Origin: Paralichthys olivaceus
Lineage: Eukaryota; Chordata; Actinopteri; Pleuronectiformes; Paralichthyidae
NCBI RefSeq assembly: GCF_024713975.1
Contig: NC_091115.1
Coordinates: 7,628,501-7,692,500, forward strand
Direction: 5' to 3'
DNA: 64,000 nucleotides
How positions within the stretch are numbered: position 1 is the stretch's first letter; every line of letters starts with the position of its first letter. The position numbers and the translations under genes are program-made. The notes beneath the pieces were generated by a model. The model did not search any database and was not told the DNA's origin. It saw nothing but the letters and a program-made list of their open reading frames with translations. Shown here one piece after another: positions 48,092 to 61,384 of the stretch.

Positions 48092-48983
48092 ACTTCAGGC
48101 TGGGTAAGTCTGAGGCTTCCTCCTGACCTGCATCACTGTCTTCACCAAAACACTTTACTTAGTTTTCTCCACAGCAACACTGATATAATATGCAACATTA
48201 AAGTGTCTGTGAGTTACAGCAGTAGTTTTAGATTCTTGGCAAAGCAAATTATGCGTCGTCGCATTACTCAAAACAATCGTTAAAACTTTTAATTTCACAG
48301 TCTGGGCAATCATCCTCAGTTTAGATTAAAATGTTGATGCGTGTGGCTGCTGGGTCAGTAATGACTCAGGTGCTTCAGGCTTTACTTCCTGGAAAATGTG
48401 ACTTGCTGCTTTGCAAAATAAACCATATTATTCTTTATAATTCTTTTAAAGCATAAACTGGGTATAAAGATAAATGACATGTCTCCACTTCCTCCCTTTG
48501 TGTAAAGTTGAAGCCATGTCCCATCTTTGAAAGAGGAGGAGGCCGAGTTTATAACTATACGCCACTAGGAGGCAATCCAGATGATTTGGCTTCACTTGAA
48601 CTTTCGTGTGGTATCTTTAAATGCAGCATGAATATGAAACATATGTTTGTTCTTCTGTGAAGTGCAGTGAACCTGCTAAGAGACACTGCTATGAGACTAG
48701 AATGGCGCCTGTTCATTTTTGTGAACGGTAGATTCTTGATGTATCCACGCTGCCTGTCTCTGACAGCTGCCTCTGTCTTAAAGGAAAGACTGTAGACCTC
48801 CAGATTGTGGATCAAGGGAACTTGATCCGGATTCTAATCCTCTGACCAAGACTTCCATGAGCAGTCCTGTGAATGAAAACCTCCCACATAAAAACCTGAT
48901 TTCTCTTCCTCCTCCAATCATACCACCTCCTTTCTCTCTGCAGGTTTATATTTTAAGCAGATATCAGGGACTCACACTGCCAA

Positions 48984-49051
<68 letters not shown>

Positions 49052-49365
49052 ACCAAACCACAAGCCGGAGGTCCTACTAACACAACCCACTGGTGTCTGA
49101 GTGGTTTGAGCAGTGAAACTATTAGAACTCAGTTATAATGTAAGTAGAGAACATTCCCTTCAGGAGAAGTGAGAGAGTAATGATAGAGACAGTAGCTCAT
49201 TCTGTCACTGCTAAGCTAACATGAGCAGGTTCTACTCACTGTGTTCATGAAGTCTGTGCTGCTCTGGGTTGAAGTCTCAGTCAACTCTGAATTCAACTCA
49301 ACTCCAGCTTCTTCCTCTGAGGACTGGGAGCCTCACACACACACTCACACACACACACTCACACA

Positions 49366-49442
<77 letters not shown>

Positions 49443-49534
49443 ACAAAAACACAGGCGCGCGCACAAACACACACACACTCCTCCGTCACGAACACTCAAC
49501 TGCAGGTCCGCGGCGCGTGAGGACAGAGAAGAAA
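46903..49534. other. Region upstream of the prr5 start with microsatellites
   Basis: Probable 5' UTR and promoter of prr5 immediately beyond 46,902, not further resolved. (TA)n lies at about 47,560-47,627. (CA)n tracts lie at 47,978-48,000, 48,029-48,088, 48,988-49,046 and 49,335-49,443. No coding exon recognised. Confidence 0.4.
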
Positions 49535-49925
49535 CGATTTGTGTGTGAGAGAGAGACATAGAGAGAGACACACAGAGAGCGATAGAGAGAGAGAGAGACA
49601 CATAGAGAGAGACACACAGAGAGCGATAGAGAGAGAGAGAGACACACAGAGAGCGATAGAGAGAGAGAGAGACACATAGAGAGAGACACACAGAGAGCGA
49701 TAGAGAGAGAGAGAGACACACAGAGAGCGATAGAGAGAGAGAGAGACACATAGAGAGAGACACACAGAGAGCGATAGAGAGAGAGAGAGACACATAGAGA
49801 GCGATAGAGAGAGAGAGACACATAGAGAGCGATAGAGAGAGAGAGACACATAGAGAGAGAGAGAGAGAGGCTGAGAGAGGGAGAGAGAGAGGGAGAGAGA
49901 AAGAGAGAGTCACAGAGAGAGAGAG
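49535..49925. repeat. GA/CA minisatellite
   Basis: Units built from gagagagacacacagagagcgatagagagagag and gagacacatagagag alternate for about 390 bp. The landmark cagagagcgatagag recurs at least eight times. The (CA)n tract before it and the telomere-like array after it make a 1-kb block of pure tandem DNA. Confidence 0.9.
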
Positions 49926-50003
49926 ACGGTGTGTGTATGTGTATGTGTGAGTCCCTAATGCGACAAAAAGCAAGTCCCCATAGCTTTAATCATTTTTTGG
50001 TAA

Positions 50004-50356
50004 GGTTCGGTTTAGGTTTAGGTTTAGGTTTAGGTTAGGGTTTAGGTTTAGGTTAAGGTTAAGGTTAAGGTTTAGGTTTAGGTTAAGGTTTAGGTTTAGG
50101 TTAAGGTTTAGGTTTAGGTTAAGGTTTAGGTTTAGGTTAAGGTTTAGGTTTAGGTTAAGGTTTAGGTTTAGGTTAAGGTTAGGGTTTAGGTTAAGGTTTA
50201 GGCTTAAGGTTTAGGTTAGGGTTTAGGTTAAGGTTTAGGTTAAGGTTTAGGTTAAGGTTAGGGTTTAGGTTTAGGTTTAGGTTAAGGTTTAGGTTAAGGT
50301 TTAGGTTAAGGTTAAGGTTAGGGTTTAGGTTTAGGTTTAGGTTAAGGTTTAGGTTA
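50004..50356. repeat. Telomere-like hexamer array
   Basis: About 350 bp of GGTTTA, GGTTAA and GGTTAGGG-type units. A higher-order 18-bp unit (ggtttaggtttaggttaa) repeats several times around 50,070-50,170. It is related to but not the same as vertebrate TTAGGG; a few ttaggg units occur. Confidence 0.9.
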
Positions 50357-50777
50357 ATGAGAATATATGTGTAATCAGCTTTGAGGAAATCCACTCATTC
50401 AATTTTGAGACACACAAAAACCCCAGAGATGTGGAGCTTGTAGAGGCTGTAGAGCAAAGGTCCAGAAGTCACCAGAGACTGTGGGGTTCATCCTCTGGGG
50501 TTCATGAACGTCGATATGACATTTAATGACAACTCCTCAGATGGTTGCTGACATATTTGAGTTTGGACAAACAGAGCCCGTCCTGGCTGAGGACAAAGAT
50601 AAGAAGCAGCTTTGAACACAGGGTGAAAACACTGAGTCTTTGTTGTGAGCACATTGGAATCACATCATGTTTAATTCATAGTGAAATAATTCACACGCAG
50701 ACCAGGACAACAGCCACCCACTGAAAACACTGGACATCACACTGAGAGCTTTTAGTGCCAGCAGAGGGGACCACTCA

Positions 50778-50876
<99 letters not shown>

Positions 50877-51833
50877 GTGTGCGTGTGTGTGTGTTATTAC
50901 TTCAGAACCTTTCTGCACTGTAAAAATAACACCATATAACTGCCCAGGTAACTATGACTTTGTGAATCAGTGAATAAAGAACATTTACTGGTTTGTAAAC
51001 TTAGCAAAAACTTTATCATGTTAAATTTGAAAAAGTTGCTACTTTTACACATGTATATGTCAAAACAAAAAATGTGTCAGCCGAGCGTGGATTATGATTA
51101 AAACTAGATTGCCTACATATACAATATGTGTTATGTCAGACAGAAGGACCCAAACGCAGACACAGACAAATTAAAGTGAAATCAAAGAGTATGTTTATTA
51201 CTCAAATGACAGGTGACAAAGAGTTGCAGGTTTACAGTGTGGTGGAAGCTGGTGAGTGGGCAGGCAGGTTGGTTCTTTGGTGGCAAGCGGACAGGATCTG
51301 AAGAGACGGAGGACAAGCACCAATTAGCAAACAGGCAACAGGTAACAAGCAAGATCATCACAGCTGCCTGTCCACGCTGACTGTTGTGCAGCAGTTGCTG
51401 TTTGCAGTGTTGTGCCAGTTCACACTTAAAAAGAACGAGTTCAAAGTTCAGTTCATGCAGATGAAAATGAACTACTTCACTTTCATAGTTCATTTTTTAT
51501 TGGGATGATTTAGAAACAAACGTACGATCATGTGTTAGTTATTAATCGACGATGGAGGCCAGTTGAGGTATAAACAGGGTTAGATAATTACTGCAGGAGT
51601 TTGTGTCCGCTACCACTCTGCAGGGGAAATGTGATGTCACAACTAAACCTAACTTCTCAGAAAAATCAGAGTGAAACATTTATTTGTTGTGTATTTTGAC
51701 TTTTTAGTTATAAACCATGTCACATCCAGTTGTGACAACTGGACAAAATGTACTCACAACAATGGTTCTGTAATAAAATTGGTCCTCTAAAGTATTAAAA
51801 GCAAGATTACACCCACACCCAAACACGTGCACG

Positions 51834-51866
<33 letters not shown>

Positions 51867-52396
51867 CCTTTAGCCCTCAACGTCCTCTGCTCCTCCCTCA
51901 GTAATAAGGAACAGGTTCATAACAGCAAATTCATAGGTCAAGGCCAGATTGTATCTTAAATGTTCTCAGGACTGGAAAACATACATACACGCACGCACGC
52001 ACACACATACACACACAGCAGCGCCTGGAAAAACACAGCTTGCTCACTAATCGCTCAACAATATATAAACAAAGTGTTACCTCTGTGCACACACCAACAT
52101 TTATTTCTATATTTTGACACACACAGATACACAACCCTAACACAAACACACTTGCATCCTGGTTCAAACCACACACAGTGCATTCAGAGAATATTCCCTA
52201 CCCTTCCCTCTTCTCACATTTTGTTATGTTACACACTTCTTCCATACAGACTCACAGACTTTTAGCCTTCCTCATATATTTTGAGTTTCTCTTTCACAAC
52301 CTGTTTCTGATTTGGTTTATTGTGAGTAATTTGTACTTTTACAGCACACTCTGAAGTTGATCTGAGTGAGGAAGGGGCAGGTTCTGAAACCACAAA

Positions 52397-52451
<55 letters not shown>

Positions 52452-52902
52452 ATTTGGAGCCAGACTGTGGGAATGGAGTCGTTCCCAGCTGTCAATCATG
52501 ACGTTTCACCCTCTTTATAAAACTACAGAAATCCATAATTAAAAACCACTTGAATAAACATCAGTGGGATAAGAACGACTTAAAATGACGTGTGAAAAAA
52601 TATTCTTTCCAACTCTAACCCCATCCACTTACATGGAGGAGACAGGGTTTGTGAGCAATACGGCAGCCAGCGACCAGAAGGCGATCCAGACTGTCGTGTT
52701 ACAGTCTATGTATGAACCTGACTTCAACTCGCATGGTTTGTCAGTGAATTAACAGATAGCGATTCGGTGCCTTGCTCAATGGCACCTTAACAGGATGAGG
52801 TGTCTGTCCCTGTGACCTTTCGGACAGATGGTCTGTGTAGCGATACACAAATGTTTGTTTGTGTTCAGCTACACCTAAGCTCCTCCTGTCTATTTAAACA
52901 CA

Positions 52903-52946
<44 letters not shown>

Positions 52947-53596
52947 AGCACACACGGAGGACACGCAAACACACACGTTCAAGGCCACAGGTGGACGGGA
53001 AAATCACAGGTGCACATTCAGTCCGCTGGAGTACACATGTAACACAAACGCACACTCTCTCAGTCTGCAGACAAACTCCATTTAAAGTCAGTGTGTAAAC
53101 AGACAGTTGGGGGGGGGGGGGGGCCCTCACCACCCGCTGCAGCTTCTGCTTACACAGCTACAAGATTACACTAAACACTGCCAGGCTGCAACATCATCGC
53201 TGCTGCATGGGGGGGGGGGGTTCACACGATGAAAGAAAGAGAACCTATAAATATAAACTAATATATTTATAACGGTTGATATTTTAGTTTCAGATACTAA
53301 ACATCATCTTTTACTTGGAACACATGTGACGAGACGAGAAAGAGGAGAAGAACCCACACATAAATCAAATTAGCACCAGTAGCTGAATGATTACTGTATA
53401 AAATGAGGGTGGCCACATTTATAAATGATGGTTCTGATTTCACGTTTAACCATGAAATGATAATTTAAAACCCAACAGAGACACTTGATCCCACATCCTG
53501 ACGACTGTTTGCATGGACAAAAAAAGCAAGGGTGACCACTGTTTAGTAAACACACACACACACATGTACACGTACACACACACACACACATGTACA

Positions 53597-53657
<61 letters not shown>

Positions 53658-55037
53658 CCCTTCATTAGTCCTAGTATGGAAAGTCATTGTCAGCTAAAAA
53701 GCGTAACAAGTAATTATCTGTGTTTATATGTAAATATATATTAGAAAAATCTGTGGTTGGTGTCGTCAAAACAGCAACCAACACTTCAGACACATGATAT
53801 TAACAGTAATGTGATTTTTTAAAAAGACAGATAGTTAACAGCTACATTCACTGAATCATGCAAAGCTCTATATGCTACTTATGTCTGTGTAGTTTTCTTA
53901 ATTAGTGATATATCATTGTCAAATTAACTGCTGAAGTAAAGACTACATCTCCTGAAACACACTATTTAATCTGGAATTAAGTACCAGCTGTCAATCTTCT
54001 CAGCAGTACTTACAGGTATTGATACATCTTTATCTTCAGGCCACTTGAAGGGTAACTCGAACAGGACGGTGGTTCCCTGATACTGTACTGTATAACAGGG
54101 ATTTTCTCACATTAGTAAAAAGGCAATTATTTGTCTGACATGGGGGAAAACAGAAGGAATATAAATTGTTTTATTAGTCTTTGGTGGAAATGTCTTTTAT
54201 TTGACTGATTAGTGACTTTAAAGAAGCTACATATGTGTAGGAGGTTTGTCTCTGCGGGGGAAAGTCCCACCTTGTTCATGGTATAAACCAGTTTGGTTTC
54301 TTCTCATGATTATCACACTTCGTCTTCTCTGATCTCGAGAGAAGCATTTATAACAATTTAAAATAGGATGAAATAAATTATTAAGTATTAAGTATTTAAA
54401 TGGAAGTTTTTTCTCCCCTCATGCTTTAACACACATCTACATGCACACTTTCAAATACTAAAAAAAACATTACGCTGAAAATCAAACCTTTCATTTTCCT
54501 GGCTAGTCAAGCTTATTCAAATATTTCTAAAAGGTTATTTCATCTCCGAATAAAAATTTCAACCTGAGGATAATGAAATTGTTGTTTCCTCTTAACTAAT
54601 ATATTCAAATTTGGAAAGCACATGCAGGTTCTCTGGTTAAATTTAACAAAGCTGACAACACGATAAAAAACCTAGTCAGTATAATTATTTTACAGTGAAG
54701 TATAAATATCATAGCAGGAAAAGAGTGTGATGGAAATGTATTGTATTGTTATTATAATCGAGCGGTTGAGTCTTTTTTTCCTTCCTCCCTTCCTTCCTCA
54801 GGCCTCTGTTTCTCTGAGCTCAACATTTTATTCTCACTGTTTCCATAGTGACACATAATGAGCTCAGGATTCACACCTCTCAACAAGCTGTTTCCTGAGA
54901 TCAGTTTAATGTGGTTAAAGGAAGGAAGGGGACCTGTGTGAGCAACAGATACTCCTCCATGTTAATAAGGAAACATGCTGCAGCCTTGTGGAGAAACACA
55001 GGTACTGCTGTAACAACAGAGAGATCAAACTATCTTG
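50357..55037. other. Gene-free region rich in (CA/TG)n
   Basis: Microsatellites lie at 50,780-50,894 (TG, with gcgtg variants), 51,828-51,866, 52,401-52,449, 52,903-52,942 and 53,550-53,654 (CA). G runs lie at about 53,108-53,123 and 53,208-53,220. A stretch at 51,125-51,400 (cagacagaaggacccaaacgcagacacagac...aacaggcaacaggtaacaagcaag) resembles the end of a fish transposon or retroelement, without an ORF. No gene recognised. Confidence 0.5.
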
Positions 55038-55265
55038 AAGGGATAGTTCACAGAAAAATGAAAATTCACTATTCTCACTTATAATTCACTTATCTACTCA
55101 CCACTGTGTCGATGGAGGGGTGGGTGTTGAGTCCTCAAAACACTTGTGGAGTTTCAGGGGTAAACAGCGTTGCCGCCAAATCCATTACAAATGAAGTAAC
55201 CGGCGATCGCTTCCTCAAAAAGAACAACAGGAACAAGCACAAGTAATTTCCTGCAACGTAAATTG
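55038..55265 (+). repeat. Fish interspersed repeat (gggatagttcac family)
   Basis: agggatagttcacagaaaaatgaaaattcact...ctactcaccactgtgtcgatggaggggtgggt...aaacacttgtggagtttcaggggtaaacagcgttgccgccaaatcc...aagtaac is a close copy of a repeat that I recall as frequent in percomorph genomes. It runs on through cgatcgcttcctcaaaa. No ORF seen. Confidence 0.65.
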
Positions 55266-58200
55266 TCTGTACAAGTGATTCAAACTCAGTCAATTCCATT
55301 CATTTAAACAACTTTTATTTAGTTTTTACAAATAAAGTAACAAATTTTATTGTATTGTAGCGCAAAGCGCAGTTTCTTTTTATTATGAAGCTTGAACACT
55401 CTATACTTAGTGCAAAACATACCATTAAAGGCTGCCGATGACTCCCTACATGTATTTTTTCTTGTTTTTCTTCTCATCCGTGTGTTTTTTGTAATTCAAC
55501 CACTGTTGTACAATGTCAAACATGATACAGAAAAAAATGAAACCACTCAATTAAGTTAATCGCTGCTAGAGACGTTAAAACTGCAGATAAACTGAATTAG
55601 AGAAAAAAGGAGAGAACAGTTTTTCAGTAACAGTCGAGAAGAACTCGAGACTCAATGTCATTCCACAGGAGAGAGCTACAGGAAACAGTGAGGAGATGAG
55701 TGTGTGTGAGTGTGTGTGTGAGAATATGTGTGTGTGTGTGTTGATCTGTTGGTGCATGAGAAGGCATTATGTGATTTTAACATGTGGGCACTTTTACAAT
55801 AAAAAGCATAAAGGGAAAGCGAGTCCTGTTAAAACACCAACACACTAAATCTCTAATGTGAGCGAGTTAAAACAACTATTGCTGCACTTTATCTTTGTCA
55901 CCAGAATTTAAACCTTAAAGTAAATTTCACAATAAGAGTCGCCAGCGCTGGAGAACTCCCAAACCTTTCCCAGTAAGAGCTCTCTCCCAGCACGACAACA
56001 CACAGTCACTTTACAGGATATTGCATTACGGCCATTGCACACAGGGCATTCCTTTTCGTAGTTTTGTGTAGTAGAGACACAGCAAAAATATGATCACACC
56101 TCTACTGTGGAAATCATTTGAGGCTCGAGCGGTTGCAAAGTGAAACTCCAACCAAAACAGCTCCAGTGAGTAACAGCAGGTAAATATTACACTCAAATGT
56201 TCTTTTTTTAAATTTCTTCACTTCTGATGGTTCCACTCCACTGACAACACGTCAAATGGCACTGAGTCGATGGCGTCATTTAAGGATTTGACAGAACGCT
56301 CTGAACCGGAACTAAAGCAAAGTGGCTCAATTATTATTCACAGCTTCAACCAAACTTGCTAAGTAGTAAAAAATTTTGCATTAACGTTCACGGGAAAATG
56401 TCACAAAAAACAAACAGGCAGAAGCAATGTTGTCGTTTTTGTAGAGACTTCACAAAGTGACCTTTTTGTAATGTGTTAACGTGAATCCAGAACAAAACCT
56501 TCCCAACGAAAAACCAAATAAAAGATGCAAGGTCTTTTTTATGTGAATATTAAAGTTTGTACCAGATATGTTTTGATTTTTTCTGATAAATGAAGGTAAA
56601 GCAGAACAGGGTGTCAAAGGCCTAGAATCTGAAACCCCCATTGCTTCCATCATGACTACCACTGTGCTCACATTCACTCTAACACCACCACCACACATTT
56701 AGTTTAAGCGTGATTGGTGCAGCTTCACAAACACAGTGGGAACAGGAGTGGAGGAGAGGATGTTCATACCTTTCTCGGACTCTTTGCTCTCTTTGCACAG
56801 CAGCAGCAGCACCTCTCAGATGGGGAAGCAGACAGCAGTGCGCTACCGGCCTCATAAATGCTTTTAGATTACAGAAGACAAGACATCCGACATCTTTCCT
56901 GGTGAGTTTACATATTTAGGCAAACAAGAGTGATGTGTTCATACATGAAAATAGAGATCTTTGTGTTTACTTTATGTCTAATCCTCATGGATCTGATCAA
57001 ACCACAGACACAGTCCTGATGAAGCAGATTTGGAGTTTTAATATTTAAAGTTGCACTGCTTCTCACTCATTAGAAAATAATTAAATTGTGCACAAAATCC
57101 AGAAGGAGATGCTTTTTCTTTTACATTCAGAGGCCACGAAATCAGGAACCAATTAAACCCGCTTCAACTGACTGTAGAGTAAAAGCTAAACTTTGAGACT
57201 TTATTCCAAATTAGTATTTTCATCTAGATTGTCTTGTTATCAGCCAAATTCACAAAGCAGTAAGAAAGAAATACGATTTATGTTTTGGTATAAAACACGT
57301 ATGACACCAGAGATAAGTCGGGATTAAAGAGAAATTGATCTTTCGATCACTGTGTCAATGCATCGTCTTCTGACTGAACTTTCTGCTGCACCAGGGCCAG
57401 TGCCTCTAAAGTACAGAGTGGTCCAAGCTTCAAATACAATCTTCAAAAACTCCAATCTCCTTAAAACGGAACCCCCTTCCTCATATTTACAATTAAAACC
57501 CTGAAAAAACAAAATGGCACCAATAAAGTATCACGTTCTCTCCATCTTTTCTTGGTGGTGTAACTGGGCCTGAAGACACAGCCGGGCCTCGTGCGCATAA
57601 GAGCAAAGCACAGCAATGAAAGAAACAACGCTGATATCAAGGTCTTCAATTCAGCTTCCTCCTTTCTTAAAATTGTATCATTTTGAAGGACACAGAGAAT
57701 TAACCACAACCTGTTGAGCTGACAACAGCAGCTCATTCCAGCTCCATCAACCAGGTCCAACAATCACCGCCGATGTCACAGTGACAACCCGCAACTCCCC
57801 ACGCACGCTGCGCCCACGTCAACCCAAATCCTTCACCCACCCCAACAAAGAAGCAACAGGAAGGAGGCAAGGCACTAGTAAATACCTCTAGTATTCACCA
57901 GAGGCTTGGAGGGGGGGGAAGAGACAGAGCAAAAAAAATAAAAGACAGACTTTTTCTTTTCAAGTACATTAAAATGGACACCATTGGTTTATACATTCAC
58001 ATTCATCTAACAAAACCAGGGGAGGAAGGGAAGAGGAGGGCTATTTAAAGTGTCTGATATACTGTATAAGTACTGTATTAAGAAAAAAATAGCTAGCATT
58101 ACTTTTTTAAAAATCTACATACCAACTATCCTGCCGTTCATTCTGTTTTTTTCTTTATATTCAGGCTCTGAGGTCAGTTTCAGCTTTCAATTCAATCAGT

Positions 58201-60004
58201 TGTAAAGATAAACTGAAGCTCGGGTGATTCGTTGTTGGTATAAGGCATTTGTTTAGAAGGAAGTCCTCAGTGAATGAATTTGTGGACGTTTATTGAAAAG
58301 AGTCGTTTTTATTTTCACATTTTGATGAGAATTTGCAGAAAGCAGTGAAATGAAAGTGAAAGGACCCCGAACCGTTCTCTCGTTTTTTTAATATTACTTT
58401 GTGACATTTCAACCTAAAACTAAAGTCGTCCAACAACACTTTCGCTAACAACAACAATAATCACAGTGTTTCCACATCGGGCACCGATGTGCGTGTATAA
58501 CAGGTCCGTCGACAGAACATGTTTTTGTTTGTTTCTTTTTAAATAGAATAATAATCATTAACAACAATAATGTTGATAATAAATGTACATTGCAATTATT
58601 TCAACCCGAGTGTTGAAACCAGCTTAATGACGCTAAGAACTGAGACATCTATGTTCGTTAAACAGCTGCTACGCCTCCAACGTGTGTATTTACATCTGTC
58701 TGTGCATGAATGTGTGTGTGTCTGAGTGAATGTCTGATGTGTGTGTGTGTGTGTGTCTGTGTGTGTCAGACTGCCAGCTGGGGGTAAGAAGCAAACAAAA
58801 CCAGACAAAAAAACAATACAAAACCAAAATAAAAGAACTAAATGGAATCATCAAATTCTACAAAATAAACTGTACAGGGACTGTGATATTATTCTGATAA
58901 CAAGGCCACTTTTTCACAATGAGTTCTCTCATGTTTTTTTTCCTTTCCTCTTAAAAGGTTTCTGCTGTTATTGCTTCAAATGGCAACAGAGAGGCGGAGA
59001 GAGGGATGGAGGAGAAGGAGGAGGTGGAGTCGTGACAGTGAAGAGGTGTTGGGCGCGCAGGAGCATCGTCGTGTCCCAATAAGTGCTCTCATCGATTTAT
59101 CATTCCTGAAGTAAGCAGAGGAACAGTAAAGAAGGTGGCTCTCTCCATCTCCACCTACTATCTATCCTCCACCTTTCTAGCTCTGTTCGAATGCTTTGCC
59201 AGAACGGAGGAGGAACGAGAAGCCGTCACGACTTCCCTCAAGCTGATTCCACCAAGTGCTGAGCTACAACTGTTCTATGAATGCTTTAATTCCATTTGTT
59301 CTCGATATTCTTTGTGCTTTTGACAGTTAAGAAAAATGTCTGAATACTGAAGAAAACACCTGACTGATCACACACAAGATAATAATCACAGACACAGTTC
59401 TAAACATCTTTTTCTTCCTACCAAAGCTTTTGTCTGCTGACGTTTACATCGTCACCACATTCTTCCCCTTTAACCGCATGTTGTGTCTTCCCACCGTAAA
59501 CTAGGACACGTGCGCCCCATCATGTATGAGCTCATCCACTCAATTTAAAGCACGTTCTGGAACAAGTGTGATTAAGTAATAATAGCTCATACACAACATG
59601 GCACACACACACTCAGTCTTTAACACCAGTCCCATACCCTGTCACAACCTCTTTGGCCTGTTAACATTGCACTCATCAGTCTTTTCCTTTATCCTTGAGC
59701 ATTTGGCTGCTGTCACAAGCCCGAGTCAAACACAGCAGGCAAGGAGATTGTTTAGCTGCGTCTGTGACAGTGTCTCGCACACTTGGATGGAAGCAGAGGG
59801 AAAGGGAGATGGTCGCACTTGAAAATTCTCTTTCCTGGTTTCTTCTCTTGTATCTTTTTCCATTCTCCTGACAGGTCAGGTTCCGACAACTTTAAATCCC
59901 GTGCTCCTTGTTCTTCCGCCCCCTCTGACTGATTCAGCCCAAAACACTCTTCGCCCAGTTCACACCTGTTGGGCCGTAGTTCACTCCAGCCCTGATCCCC
60001 AGCC
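55266..60004 (-). other. wnk1: Intergenic DNA and presumed wnk1 3' UTR
   Basis: No coding exon seen. The part next to 60,004 should be the wnk1 3' UTR. Minus-strand AATAAA signals (TTTATT on plus) at 58,289-58,294 and 58,308-58,313 would give a 3' UTR of about 1.7 kb, but other signals further left are possible. A short TG tract lies at 58,737-58,768. Confidence 0.4.
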
Positions 60005-60564
60005 CTACGTGGTCCTCAGATTGGGTCCTCCTGGGTTGCTGACAGATTTCTGCAGAGCGTTGGTCAAATGGAAAGCCTGGAATGGCCCCTGCCCGGGAAT
60101 CTGACCCTGTGGGGTGGGGTAGGGGCCCAGGGGTTGGGAGGTGCTGACCAGCAGGGGCCCAGGCTGTCCTGGAGCCTGGTGTTGGGTCGACAAGCCATGA
60201 GCCGGACCAGACCACTGCGCGCTGTATGCTGCGCTGGGGGTGTAGTGGATGAACTGGGAAGGCTGGGGTTGGGGTGGAGTGGAGGAGGCGGGGGGGTGGC
60301 ACAGGGAGCCCTTGCGGCCGGCCATAGAGGTAGCGGTGGGGTTTGTGGGTAGGTGTGCAGAGCCTCCGATGCTGCTGGGACACAGTTGGCTGGGAGCCGA
60401 GTACTTCCTGCCCAGACTCGCTGACTGGATGACCTTACAAGAGGAAAAAGATTCATCATTTATGTGGTGATATGATTTTATTCAGAGCTGGAATTTGATC
60501 ACATTAAAGCAGGTGTTAAATATTAATATCAATCAACTTTATATATATTTATTAAGACTGCATC

Positions 60565-60614
<50 letters not shown>

Positions 60615-61384
60615 AGACTGACCTCGTAGCTGTGTCCCTGCGCTGGAGCTTGCTGCAGCTGTTTGGCACTCCTCTTACCCTGAAAAAGTTAGTTTGTTGT
60701 CAAACTGAAATTTAGTTATCTTGACTGTATAGAAAGTAATCAAACTGTATAATTCATCACATAAAACAATTCTTTTTTTTTATTTAAGGACCCAATATTA
60801 AAGATTAAAAATCTGGTTTAAGGATAGGATGTTAAGGTTTTATTAGGATCCCTATTAGAAGAATGATGCAAATACATGAACTTTCCAGCATATTAGTAAA
60901 TTCTTATTTGTTAACTAGTTTATTAAACAAATATTCAAATTGTTACTGTTTTATTGACTCAGCTCTACAATGATCAAAACCTCAGTTGTAGTCAAAGAAA
61001 GCAAGTAAAACAAATAATTGAGGGGATTTCGGGTTTCAACATCTGTATCTTGAGTTAGTGTGGATCACTCAAAGTGCCAAATGGATACAGGATGTTGTAG
61101 ATGTTAAGAAAACATCCCATCAGCCAGTAGATTCTGAGTAAACTACCTCCAGGAGCTGGTGGGAGGAAAGGAACAACCTTTGCTGGCATGAATCAAATAA
61201 CAGCAGCAAACCTGTGAGAGGTTCATGGCGTCTCGGGCCCAGTTGTCCACCAGCTTGTGGAGGTCGTCGGTGAAGGTTCCTTTCCTCTGGTGGGGGGCCG
61301 TCATGTTGGCGGGCAGATACTGAGAACTCGTCTGGCTCTGACCCAAACCTCCGGAGCCGCTCACAGCGATGGTGCTGTTCGTCC
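60005..61384 (-). CDS. wnk1: WNK1 kinase, last three coding exons (C-terminal end)
   Basis: WNK1 is a cytosolic chloride-sensitive Ser/Thr kinase that activates SPAK/OSR1 and thereby NCC/NKCC cotransporters. Only the C-terminal tail is here; kinase domain exons lie beyond the window. Exons in order: 61384-61212 (TNSTIAVSGSGGLGQ...GTFTDDLHKLVDNWARDAMNLSQ), 60679-60623 (GKRSAKQLQQAPAQGHSYE) and 60433-60005 (VIQSASLGRKYSAPSQLC... ending QKSVSNPGGPNLRTT-stop). The LPANMTAPHQRKGTFTDDLH block and the terminal S-NP-G-NLRTT signature match human WNK1 as I remember it, and not WNK2, WNK3 or WNK4. Fish have wnk1a and wnk1b; which one this is cannot be told. The last exon is more Pro/Gln-rich than the mammalian one. 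The 60623 donor is followed by a CA repeat. Confidence 0.93.
60569..60612. repeat. (TG)n/(CA)n tract beside a wnk1 5' splice site
   Basis: About 44 bp of TG. On the transcribed strand it is a CA repeat starting 11 bases into the intron after the donor at 60622. Confidence 0.95.

Noticed and set aside
49359-49973. Minus-strand 204-codon Ser/Leu/Val/Cys-rich ORF
   Set aside because: It is a translation of the GA/CA minisatellite and neighbouring CA repeat.
50191-50394. Minus-strand Leu-Asn repeat peptide
   Set aside because: It is a translation of the telomere-like hexamer array.
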